Shown here piece by piece: positions 25,508-37,600 of a stretch of 64,000 bases of DNA. The first letter of the stretch is position 1; each line of letters opens with the position of its first letter. Under the pieces are notes generated by a model. The model saw only the letters and a program-made list of their open reading frames with translations. It was not told the origin of the DNA and did not search any database. The DNA comes from Diospyros lotus (Eukaryota > Streptophyta > Magnoliopsida > Ericales > Ebenaceae), in NCBI RefSeq assembly GCF_014633365.1, contig NW_026267104.1, forward strand, positions 6,756,587 through 6,820,586. Reading direction: 5' to 3'. Both the position numbers and the translations under genes were made by a program.

Positions 25508-26606
25508 GTGTAATTTATAAGGCCAATTACATGTTTTTTTGTTCTTATACTCACACTCAAATTTTTCGTTATTTTAATTACACAATTGAATTATATAATT
25601 TAAGATTAATTTAATCCCTATACTTTAACTTCTTTTACGCATACATTCGAACTTACCGCTGTTTCGATTATACGTATAAACTATACATTTTCGAGTCAAT
25701 TTAACCCATTATCAGGAGTACTATTATGTGTTATTGGTATATCTAACACTTGTATTGATTAGACACGCGACAAAATATACAAATACAAAAGTGTTACACT
25801 AATGTCACTTTAAAGTGCTCAAATATTATATTTTTAAATTATTATTTTAAATATATTTTGTAAACTTATAAATTAAATAAATAATTATATAATACTAACT
25901 TTTTCCATATACAATTAAAAAATAAAACATTAAAATAACAAAAAATTAGATAAATATTTTAATATATGCATATATATATAATAAAATTAAATTTTCAAAC
26001 CAAATGAGAGGTCATTGGCGTAAAATTGAAGTTTAAGCTTATTATATTTTACAATGGCATCGTATCTGCATTCAATTATTTCATTTGGTTTAAAGTTTCA
26101 ATTTTTTTTATATGTAGATTTATTTTTTTTTAAATTATATAATTTTCTGTTGGTTTTTTAATGTTTTTTCTTTAATTATATCCGAAAAAATTAGTATTAT
26201 ATAATTATTTATTTAATTTATAAATTTACAAAACATATTTAAAACCATGATTTATTAAAAAAAATTATATTTTGACACTTTAAAGTGACATTTAGCATAA
26301 CACTTATGTATTTGTGTATTTTGTTTCGTGTTTAATTAATACAAATGCTATATGCACCAATCATGCAAGATATTACTCTTGAGAAAATGAGTTAAATTGA
26401 CTCGAAAATGCATAATTAATTGATATAATTGAAATAATAAAAAATTTAAGTATTTAAAAAAAATATCAAAATATAGAGATTAAAATTTAACTCGAAATTG
26501 GATAGTTGAGATGTGTAATTGAAATAATTAAAAGTTAAGCGTCTAAATAAAAAAAAAGGTACAAATATATAAATAAAAAATATATATTTAACCTAATTTA
26601 CAATTA
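25508..26606. mobile_element. About 1.1-kb foldback element with very long inverted repeats
   Basis: Left arm (about 25508-26015) and right arm (about 26065-26606) are diverged inverted copies over most of their length. Matching landmarks include cattttcgagtcaatttaac, gtgttacactaatgtcactt against the complement of gacatttagcataacac, taaattaaataaataattat, and caaaccaaatga at the centre against tcatttggtttaaag. Only about 50 bases form the loop. The outer ends (near tgtaatttataagg and tgtaaattagg) are approximate and no target duplication was resolved. The structure resembles foldback or long-TIR Mutator-like non-autonomous elements. No transposase is present. Confidence 0.7.
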
Positions 26607-27293
26607 TACATGTTGGACTTGGTTTTTGTATAAAGTGACATTATGACTATAATAACATTAAAATGATGGCTAAACTCTCCCATACCTAAGGCGTAGTTGG
26701 CGTGGGTATTTTACCTTTTTGCATGACAACCATATTCAACAAGTTTTCCAAGTGATTGGTAGGATTTCCTTTATGTGGTTAGGAATACAATTGACATCTA
26801 ACGTGACAATTCATCGATTGAAAATAAAGTAAATTTTCTATGATTTGGTCCATTTCTAACAACCTTTATTAGATACAAACAAAGATGAAATCAATTTAAA
26901 AAGATATATATATATGTCACATCTAATTCTAAGTAACTTTTCCGTCAATCTCTAAAAATAATTTATATATTTTTGCAATACGCTATGGCTCAATATACTG
27001 TATAGATATTATCAAATAATTTTATAAAATTATCATTCAAATTTCAACGATAATATTATGAGTTTATTCACCTTTTTATCTAAAATTATATATGTCAAAA
27101 GGCCACGTGAAACTCAAATAGAATAAATAGTTACTAATAGGACATTTGGTTGCTAACCAAATCCAATGAATTATTTTTTAAATTAAATTAAACATTTTCT
27201 GTAAAGTTCTTCTCACTTGCCCATCTATCCATTCCATATTTTTCTTTCTTTTGCGATTGACTAAATAAATACTAATCTTAATATTTATAATAA

Positions 27294-28760
27294 GGGCTAT
27301 TAGCACAAAAAACTAAACGTTTTGAAATTTTGATTATTTTATCCGATGCTTTCAATTTTAACAAGAAAAGCCCAATTTATGAAATTAGTTACAATTTTAA
27401 CCAATGTTGAAATCAATTTTGACTAACTTGTGGCTTTGCTCAAGTGGCATGTCACTTGACATTTAATTTATTTTCATTATTTTCTGAAGAAAAATGCTCT
27501 TTCTTATTTTCCCTACACATACACACAACATATATATATATACACACATACAACAACATATATTTATATACACACACAACATATATTTATATACACACAC
27601 AACAACATTTATATATATATATATACACACACATACAACAACATATATACACACACAATAATATGCAGTGGCTGACGACGGGGAGGGTGACGGACGACTG
27701 ATTGAGCAATGGTGGGGGTGACGGCGGCACTGGCGGGAGGGAGAGAGAGATCAATGATGAAGTTCGACGGCTTTCATCAAAGAAATTCGATTGGAATTCT
27801 CCAATTGAACTTCTCTAATCAGACTTCAACAGCCTTCATTATCAGACTTTTTCAATTGGATTTTTTCGGCATTCATTATCGGACTTCTATGGCCTTCATT
27901 ATCGAATTTTTTTTATTAGATTTCTCCGATTGAACTTTTTCGATCAGACTTTTCCAGCCTTCATTATCAGACTTTTAAGCCCTTCATTATCGGATTTCTC
28001 CAATTGGACTTTTTCAATCGGACTTTTCCAGCCTTCATTATCAGACTTTTATGCCATTCATTATCAGATTTCTTCAATCGGACTTTTTTAATCGGGTTTT
28101 TTCAGCTTTCATTATTGGACTTCTATGGCTTCATTATCGAACTTTTTCGATCGGACTTTTTCAACTTTCATTATCAGACTTTTACACCCTTTATTATCGG
28201 GCTTTTCCAACATTCATTACCAGACTTCTATGGACTTCATTATTGGAATTATCCGACCGAACTTTTTCAATTGGACTTTTCTGATCGAACTTTTCCAACC
28301 TTCATTATCAGACTTCTATGGCCTTCATTATCGGACTTTTCCAATCGGACTTTTCGATCAGACTTTTCCAGCCTTCATTATCAGACTTTTTCGATCGGAC
28401 TTTTTCAGCCTTCGTTATCAAACTTCTCCGATTGGACTTTTTCGATCGGGCTTTTCTGATCAAACTATTCCAACCTTCATTATCATACTTATTCGATCAG
28501 ACTTTTCCTGTGTGTATATATGTTGTTGTGTGTATATATACATGTTGTTGTTGTGTGTGTGTATATGTTGGTGTGTATGTTAAAGATAGCATTTTTCATC
28601 ATAAAATAAAGAAAAAAATTAAAAAAAAAATAAATGCCGTGTGATAATATTGGCTAAAATTGCAAATAATTTCAGAAATTGAGCTCTTATTGCAAAAATT
28701 GAAAGCATTGGATAAAATTGTCAAAACCGAAAATGTTTGACTTTTTGGTGCTAATAGCCC
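27294..28760. mobile_element. Mutator-like non-autonomous element with internal minisatellite
   Basis: Both ends begin with the same 13 bases, GGGCTATTAGCAC, read inward. The inverted repeats continue with divergence for about 180-230 bp (shared segments include gatgctttcaattt and gaaaaatgc). A perfect 9-bp duplication, TTATAATAA, flanks the element (27285-27293 and 28761-28769); 9-bp duplications and long inverted repeats are Mutator hallmarks. Inside the arms come AC/AT-rich repeats in inverted orientation, then a minisatellite (about 27770-28510). No transposase is encoded. Confidence 0.88.
27770..28510 (+). repeat. Minisatellite array inside the Mutator-like element
   Basis: Degenerate direct repeats alternate two short modules. 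One is about 21 bp (ttcattatcagacttttatg) and the other about 15 bp (ttttcgatcggactt). Together they form irregular units of roughly 80-90 bp. Spacing and spacer sequence are not constant, so this is not a CRISPR. The repeats keep several frames open for up to about 150 codons (28004-28459, 28125-28583), giving Phe-rich repeats such as FHYQTS; I regard these as by-products. Confidence 0.85.
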
Positions 28761-28948
28761 TTATAATAATTATATTATAAAAAATAATATAAGAGTGTTT
28801 TTTATCTCAATTTGGTCAATAAATTTTTAAATTGTTATTTTTCTATTTGCTTATTTGCAAATGTAAAGCCCCATGTTTTTTTTTTTCTTTGTTCTTTTTA
28901 TTTAAGCTACCCAAAGGCATTGTTGTATTTTTGTGAATGGACCATGCT

Positions 28949-30306
28949 AAGGGTTGTGCATTCAGTTATAATCAAACCAAATCGCCTCATTTTTGCATAA
29001 CTGAACCGAACTGTCGTTGTGGATATAATCGAACTGACTTAATACAATAACCGAAATAATCGAAACCGAATTAATTGATTTGGACTTTGAACTAACTGAA
29101 CTGAAAAAATAGGTCAAAAATTGAACTGAATTAACTGATTTGGACTTTAAACTAATTAAATCAAAAAATAATCCAAAAACAAAACCGAAAACATTAAAAA
29201 CACCAACATCAACAGTAAACACTAAAAACCCATTAACAGAAAAAATACCTGATCAATACAAATATGCACTGCAAAACATTCACCTGATCAATACAAATAT
29301 GCACTGCAAAACACCAATAGCAAACACTAAAAACCAACAAAATAAAAAAAACATTCATTGTTGCACAATTCACTTATATATCAAAACAATAACAGCAGAA
29401 CGCAAGACAAATTAAACAATAACAGTAACAGAAAGCACAACTACATAAGAAGAAAATCAATAGGTACATGGAATGTATTATGATATATTTATAGGTTAAA
29501 CAAACAACAAATCACAAAACATAACCAAATCTGAAGTCAAATCACAAAACACAAACACATAAAATATACTTACAAATTAAAAGAGAAACAACGACTTCGT
29601 AAAGCCAATGAACCAAATCACAAAGCCAAGTTAAAGCATCAACGAACCAAAGACCTAGGGCTAGGTGAAGGTGTTTGGGTTTAACGGCGAGGGCAAGGTG
29701 AGGGTTAACCAATGACCTAGGGCTAGGGTCGATGCTTTGATGATCGGGGGGTTGGGTATTGGGTTATCGGGTGTAGGGGCCAGGGGACTGGGTGTTGGAC
29801 TCGGGTAGGGAAGACTCCGAAGATGAAGGGCTTGAAGGCGTTTGAGTCCGACGAGGACGACAATGTGTCGATGGAGAGGTGAGGGTTAGCCACCAAGGAC
29901 CTAGGGCTAGGGTTGATGTTTTGACGACGAGTGAGGGGAGTTGGGTGGAGAAGAAACCGACGATGAAGGCGTTCGGCTCTGACGACGACGACGATGTGAA
30001 GGTTGATGACGGGTTAGAGGGTTTGTGAGGCACTCTCTCTCTCTCTCTCAGCTTGGGCGGGCTATCAAGTGTGATTCGTGTGATGAGTAAGGAAGAAGAA
30101 ATGCAATGAATGGAGTAGCACCGTAGGTAGTAGCACGGGTGAGTTCGGTTTTTCAAGTATTTTTGCCCAAATACCCAAACCAAATCGACTACCTGATATT
30201 TTTGCAAAAAACAAATCGTACCCAAATCACCCACCATGGATAACCAAACCGAATCGGTTGGTTCGATTCGGTTTAATCAATTAAACCGATTTTATGCTCA
30301 CCCCTA
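28949..30306. mobile_element. Non-autonomous hAT element, 1358 bp
   Basis: The ends are AAGGGTTGTGCAT (left) and TAGGGGTGAGCAT (right, read inward), with subterminal accgaa/ttcggt motifs common in plant hAT elements. Flanking 8-bp duplications are ACCATGCT (28941-28948) and ATCATGCT (30307-30314), one mismatch. The interior has an A/C-rich left half. The GC-richer right half (29680-30060) contains the phrase gacctagggctagg three times and a (CT)n tract. A minus-strand frame (29764-30237) has no recognisable domain. Confidence 0.8.
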
Positions 30307-30314
30307 ATCATGCT

Positions 30315-31340
30315 GTCATGAAGTTGGCACCTTGACCTTAATGAAATGCAATGGACCTGTTGTTTCAGCACATATTCTATGTTTTTTTTATTAATTTTTG
30401 AGAACATATATTCTATGTTCAAATTAGTATATTGTAGGAATTTAATTATAGATTTTTTTATTAGTGTAAATATATATATTTATACCTATTATTTATAACT
30501 TATTTAAAAAACGTATAATTTCTTTTTAAAAAATGACCTCTTTAATAAAAGAATGTGCGACAAATCATTTCTATATTATAATTACAACTTTTATTTTTTT
30601 AGATCTATTTTAAAATAGATACTTAAATGTAAAGTACGACTCGAGGACTGGGGCATGTTACATATGTGTGAAAAAATAAAAAATTAAGTAAAAATTTATT
30701 AAGTAATGTTTGATCTAATTGTTTAAATTTTAATTTTTAAGTAAAATTTTAAATAAAATAAACTTATGTATAGTGGGAAAGTTATTTCATAATTTAAACT
30801 TTTATGACCTTTTCGCTTTTTTGCCTTTCACAAGTGTCAATGCTTTCGTCATTTTATTTTTTGTCATTCTTGATTGACAATAGTCTCTGCACATTTTACC
30901 ATAATTATCGACTTATACCTATTTCGTTGCGGACCATTAAAAAAAAAAAATAGAGTAGAGATAATGGTCGCATGAGGGGTATTAAGCGTGTTTTAGCGCA
31001 CATGTTGTATGCTCTGATTGATATATGTAATTAACTAAAAAATATATAATTTAAGAATATAATTAAAGTAATAAAAAATTAAATAATTATTAAAAAATAA
31101 TGAAAGTAGAATAAAAAAAGATTTTTGCGCAAAAATCTTTCTAGGAGTAGCAAAATGATGGCAATAATTTTTTCTTCGCAGGGGACGAAAAAGGCCCGTT
31201 TAAGCATTAATTGGTTTTGACCTTATTGCCAACTTATCAAATACGAGCCCCCAATTGTCGAGGGCATTTTAACAGTAGCACCCATTAGATACGTGCTGTT
31301 TGCTTGCACAAAAGCTTGGATACCGTTGTAATGATACGAT
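30315..31340. other. AT-rich intergenic DNA upstream of the SAPS gene
   Basis: No gene or complete element was recognised. It presumably includes the SAPS promoter. The sequence becomes pyrimidine-rich from about 31345 (ctttctcccaaacacctcct), consistent with a plant 5' UTR starting near there. No convincing TATA box was found. Confidence 0.5.
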
Positions 31341-31344
31341 AATT

Positions 31345-31625
31345 CTTTCTCCCAAACACCTCCTCACCGTCCCGCTATTGCATGCATTTCCTTGGCGTTT
31401 CTCTCTCCTAACCCTCGAATCAATCGAATCTCTTCCCCAAATCTAGGGCTCTTTCAACGTCTTGATTTCTACGTTTATTCGCCCGCCTTCGTGTCGCTGG
31501 GCTTTGGTGAGTCGAATATCTTCGGCCAGTAGCAGAGAGCTTTGGTCGGGGCGTTTGGTTTCTTCGCTGTGCTGCAGATCTGATTCTTAGCCATTCTTTG
31601 AGGCCCTTTTTTTGTCCAATTCAAG
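31345..31625 (+). other. Probable 5' UTR of the SAPS gene
   Basis: This CT-rich leader sits directly before the ATG at 31626 (context tcaagATGttt). There is no upstream ATG after about 31385. Its start is estimated from composition only. Confidence 0.45.
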
Positions 31626-34600
31626 ATGTTTTGGGGCATGGGTTTGTCAGCCGTGTCTCCGGTTAGTACTTATCTTTCTCTGTGAATATGGATTTAATAC
31701 GAGGTGCTTTGTGTGCGTAATTTATTACCTGTTTGGCCGCTGAGAATGGGGAGGGAAGAGAATAAAGAAACAATTCCGAATCTTACGGTTTTCTTAGTCG
31801 ATGTTTTGCCATCGGATAATGCAGTAAATAAACTAGTTTCGAGTTTGTTTGTTTTGGAGACTGCTTTTGGATTTTCGATAATTGAGTACAATAATGATAA
31901 GAGTAGATGCACACAGCTGGGTGAATCCAGTTATTTTTAGTGAGATAGATTTATACATTTTGTAATTTTCACTGCAAAGCGCATGTTGAGAAGGGGAATT
32001 GTTGAATATGCTGTTGTCAAGGAAAATGCATTGGGTTCAGGAACAGCTTGTTGATACCCTTGTGTTAAATTGGCTTATCATCTCAAATTCTTTGCATGAT
32101 TGACCTTGGTGTACAAGTGAATGATATTGGGCTGCCTATAATTGCGTACATTGATATTTGAGCCACAGTTTGATATATGCTCCCTTAGAAGCTGATTATG
32201 GATGCAATAAGCCGTGGGAGTCCAGTACTGGGAGAGAAGTACAGGTTTTGCACAGTGAACAGGCTTTGAATTAGCAGGTTGCCTGGAAATTTTGACAAGA
32301 AGCTATGTGTTGAGTCTGTTGACTGCCACTAATAATGCTTACCATAAAGTTATGTGATTTTTTTGGTCTGTTATAAGATTTCTCAAATATATGAATGTCT
32401 AGTTTCTGATACATGAGCATTTCACAGGTATAACTTATTGAATAAGTGCATATTTTTACTGGAAGTAAAGAAATATAGCGTAGCAATAATGAGTAAATTA
32501 CTTCTAACTGATATCCTACTCTTTAGTTATTCAACATTATATAGTACTACTCAAGTAGGCTTAACTCGTTCATAGCTTGAAAATAAATATACCAAACATG
32601 TAAATGCATTCTAGATTATTAGTTATCATCCTCCCAAGTAAAATAGTCCTTGAACATGTTATAAAAAATACAAGCGACTTTAATTTCAATAAGTCATACT
32701 TTTCAAATAATAGTACAAAGGTAAAGGCTTAATGCACCTGTTAACATGCTGACATTACACATGTCAGTGTCACCATAGGATTTGACACCAAGAGGAAGGG
32801 TTTCTCTATTGAGTATTTGATGGGTCTCTCTATTAGTGGGTGGCGTCTCAATTCCCTCGAAAGGCTATCCTGAGAGTGGGAGCTCCTCGTTGGCCTTATT
32901 TGTTTGTTCATTCCTCCCTTGTGCTATCCTTACACTAATAAGTTGAGTAAAGGGAAGGGAGGGAGGGCTCAAAGCTCTTTCAGAACTTAACTTCTATTTG
33001 TAACTAAATTCATATTTTTGCATTACAATCATCAGAAATAAGAGAAGTCCATCATTAATCAAACGAGGAATGAAAGTAAAAACTAAACCCTGATCACATG
33101 ATCCACAGCCTTTTGAGGTCTATGATTTTGTACCCCTATCACATTGGCCCCCCCTTTTTTGATTAGTAATCCTTATGAGGTCTATGTTCAGTTGTTTAAA
33201 CCCTGATTCAAGGCACAGAGGCAGTTTTTTGAATTGGGGACATCATGCGTCTCTTTCGCATTAACCACTGCTTGCATGGATGGTCTTGTCCTTATATTAT
33301 TATATATGTTACTGTATTGAGAAATGGAGATAATTTTTGAAACTGCGTGTTTTTCTTTTTTATTTTAACTTATTGATTGAGATTTTCAATTACAAATACA
33401 TCTTGTAATGCCCAAAATTTAATGGAAATCATTTTCTTTAGATTTATAGGAAAAGTATGATGTAGATCATCCATCTTATTCTTTGGGTGTCATTTGTTCC
33501 CTTGCAGGTGGAGACGATTTTGGATAAGGAGAACTTTACATTGGAGGAGCTTCTTGATGAGGATGAGATAATTCAAGAATGCAAAGCTCTTAATTCTCGC
33601 CTTATCAATTTGTAGGACCACCACTTGCTAACACTAATTTATTATGACCACCACATGTTAAACACTTGCTTACCTTTTAGTTGCTTAGGAATGTATCACT
33701 GCTAGTACTTCACACTTTATCTATTGACAATACTTCTTAATTCACTTGCATTCTTTGTTCTTTACCATTTAGTTGTTTCTCAAAATTCCCCCCTCTGTTT
33801 GTTAAAGCAATTATTGGTTTTGGAAGCTTTTATAACAAATGGTTTCAACAATGGTTCCTTGGCAGGACCATGTGACAAGCAAGTTTTGCTGTTTGCTTTT
33901 CTTTATTTGGTGTAGTATATACCACTTTGTTGCTAGAATGTGCTATTCTTCTAGGTTTTTTTTTTTTTGATGTTTTTGTTATGCTTATTACTTTCAGTCA
34001 TGAGTTCTATGATGAAGCACATACATGAACAAGGGGACACAACTTTTTTTTTTTCAAAAAATAGGGCAAGACAGGATCAAGATACATTAATTAATAAAAA
34101 ATATTTTTTTATATTTTTAATGGTGTAATAAAGTATCAAAACTATATTCCATACTAATAAATATGCATTTAAAATCATAAGCCAAATTCCAAATGAATAA
34201 CTCCAATGTAATTAGCAATCACCTCATAGTCCAATTGCCTTTCTCTCTCACAATCTAGTTGATGCTTGAAGAGCTAGAGAATAGAAGTGTGAAGGGTATG
34301 AAAACTGAACAGTCATGCAATCAATTGGAAAAACAAAAAAATCATGCAATTGCTAGGTCGGAAAACTAAAAAGTCTAAAAGAAACCCTTATTTTTTAGTC
34401 TTTGAAGTGTCTGCATAGGAGACACATGTGCCCTACATGTTTCCCTTCCCATATCCTTTTAAAAAAATTTAAGAAAGTGTTGGACATGCCACGTGGGTGT
34501 GTGCAACACATATTGGAGGTGTTGGGCTGTCAGAGTGTTTGACATGCTGACAACAGCGGTATGGCAGCCCCTAGTGAGTGTCTGTGCTTTATAGGTTATA

Positions 34601-37600
34601 TCGCATAAGAGCACTTTGGTCCAAGCTCCACAACATCCCTCAGGGTAGCTCCTAAACCAAGCTACAAAAGGATCAATCACTGTCAGAGGCATGGCCAACC
34701 TTGCTTCAAACAAAGTTAAAGGGACACTCTGCACCTCCTTGGCAATCAGGTAAGAAAGGGGGAGTTGTTTAAGGTTTGCTAGTCATCTTACGTATACATC
34801 AAAAATCTGGTGCCGAAATATACCTCTTCCTCATGTTATTGATCATCAAGAGAATCTTTGGAGTTGTCCATCTAAGCAAAAAGAACCACTTTAATTTGAG
34901 TATATGATGTCCAAATTCCTTTAGTAGGGAATCAAATGCCACTATCCCTTGCCAAAGAACTGAGGAAGGAAGAGACTGGAAAACACTTATTTGAACATCT
35001 GATTGAAAAAAACTCATCTTCTCTTCAGCACAAAGAGAGACACCTTGCAGAAAATTCAAGATGTCCGCCGACTTTACCTCTCAATCCTATTTTGATCTGA
35101 ACAAGTCCTTCCTTATGGGGAAAGAGAACCAACAAGTGGCCATGTTTACTAAACCCTGATAACTGTCTGTGGTAAACAACTTCATGGAGTAGCTCCCTCG
35201 AAGTCTGTGATCATGCCAGAAAGCACCCTCCCATTCCTGACCTCGAGAGGTGTAAAATTAACAAACTTGGGCTTTGCTTACATAATACTACCACCTTCAG
35301 GTCAACAATTTCTTCACTGATCCCTCTTTTATCACTTCTCCCTTTGGAGTTTATATAGAGCTTAGAGGAAGCCCCAAGTAACCACCAGGCAAAGCCCCAA
35401 CTTTATTCCCCATATGAGCTACCAAATCTGCCACATCAACTTCCAGTATGGGATTGACTCACTCTTACCCAAATTAATGTGTGACATAGAAACTGCTTCA
35501 AACCATGATTAGACACATCTCAATCCTCAACTTCTCCTCTGCAGCCCCACAAAAGCAAATTTTTCCATCAACAAAGAGGAGGTCAGAAATGTGGACAACA
35601 TCATGTTACCTCCTTCTGCTTCCAAATGGAGGAGTTTTGCCCTTCCAAAATGCTTTATTGCATAATAAACTGCTAAAAAAACAGATTCTTGCATAATGGC
35701 AACATTAATGAACCATACCATGCAGTTACCTCACTCAAACTTAAGCTTTTCATAAGCTTTGTGTAGAACCAGCTTACTTCCTCAGCTTTTCCTCTTTTCT
35801 CCCTTCCTTCCTTTCCTCCAGAACTTTCTTACTCTAGCTTATAGGAGAGCCTCTCACTCAAACTTCTTGTGCTGTAAAATAAATTGAGGAATGGCCTGTT
35901 CATAGGCCAAGGGAAGCAGTTGGAGAGATGTGCCTTTTTCTTCTTGCCATTTAGCCCCAGACACTTGCCTAACCTCCTCACCTGCTTCAGCACAAGCATG
36001 TAGGTGACTCTACCATGCTCTAAAAATCTGGAGATTTCTTTTGAGATGTGGAAGATCATGAATAATCCTAATTAGACCATTTTAATCACCTTATTATTCC
36101 CTTAATTCAACATCCACAAATATTAATTTAAAAATTAAATTCTTTTATACCATTGGAATTCTCTTACAATGCTTAGCATATCCAAAATGTGCCCAATCAT
36201 TTGTTCGTTTAACCCCTCAAAATTAGCTTCAAATTTAGTTGCTTGTTTGGATTCTTAACTGCTTCAAGCTGTCAACACCATCAGTCGACTGTCACATTGA
36301 CTGTTGGTCTTGACATGACAGTCAATCCCAACAGTTGACTGTTGATTGGATTTGCTTTCCTGCACACCATTCCTTCCTCCAACTGACCCTCTGTCAACCG
36401 TAGTTCGACTCTTGACCCTTCCACCATTCCATTCTCTCTTTTTAACCTATTCAAAACATGAGGTATCGCAATAGCAGTATTCCTATTTTGCTTGGTTGAA
36501 TGGATTGGATTGAGTAGTCAATGTATTAAAAATGCTCCTTTGTCTAGTCTATTCTAGTCCATCATTTGTTTATAACTAGATTGGTAAAAATAAAAGCCAA
36601 CTGTATTCCTGCAATTATAATATGGAAAAAAAAATATTCCTGCCATCAAAATTCTTGCCCAAAAAGTTCCAATAAAAAAAGTGTAATATAACAAGCCTCA
36701 ACTAAGAAGATTTCTGTCAATAAAATGTACAAATCTAATATTGCAAACACAACCAAATTATAGTGGCAGCCTAGGATACTCACTGAAATGTGCAATAGTT
36801 TTTGTGCGATGTCCTTGGGTTTCTCGTAACCCATATGTGGGCTTGATCCTGGATCATTGTCCTCCAAATACTGCATAATATACATTCTTTATCATTTCAA
36901 AAAGATGATGTAGTAGAAATGTTTTGTACCAACTAGCAAATGACAATATGAAGTCAAGCAAATTTTAAAAATACTATTTTACTAACTGAATGAAGAATAA
37001 ATAGGAATATTCCCTTTAGAAACTTCTCATCACAATGGGACAAAAAAATATGACATGATTACATTGTGAGGCGGGGTAAAGGGGTGACTTTCTAGCCAGA
37101 GGTGAGGTGCCTGAGTAGCCTCACTGTCACTGAAAGTAGGGAATCGGGACTGACCAATTGCCGAACAGTGGATTGGGTGGGTTACCTTCGTTCAAACGTA
37201 TTGGTGGTGGCTAAGAAATGATCTGGGCAACAAAAGGTTGGAGGGGTAATCATTGACTAGAGATGAGGTACAGTTGGGGCCTCCCAGTGACCAAAGTGGG
37301 GGAAGGGGGATGGGGGACTGACCAAGGGTCAAACGGGGGAAGAGATGGATTAACTTTGCTTGAATGTGCCATAAGTCAATCAGAAGCTGTCCAAGTGGCA
37401 GAGGGGTGTCAGAGGGGGTGACTCTCCAATTGGAGATGCCAAAGGAGCCTAATTTTGACAGAAAATTTGGGAAGGGTGGACTGACCTGGCATCGAGTAGT
37501 GGAGGGGAAATCAAAGCTGTAGCTAGGTTTTGGTGTTTGCTTTCTTTTTATAATTGGAGGGAAGCTTGTCAACTTGGCTTCAGCTTATATGTGGGATAAC

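Noticed and set aside
27770..28510. Regularly repeated ttcattatc / gatcggactt motifs resembling a CRISPR array
   Set aside because: Repeat units vary in sequence and spacing, there are no unique constant-length spacers, and the block lies inside a plant transposon.
29764..30237. 157-codon minus-strand frame
   Set aside because: It crosses the right end of the hAT element and a CT repeat and shows no recognisable domain.
21661..31340. Shared bidirectional promoter for AIR9 and the SAPS gene
   Set aside because: The two starts are about 9.7 kb apart with several transposons between them.
37192..37572. 126-codon minus-strand frame
   Set aside because: It sits in the diverged tandem block of a SAPS intron; Pro/Ser composition mirrors G-rich repeats.
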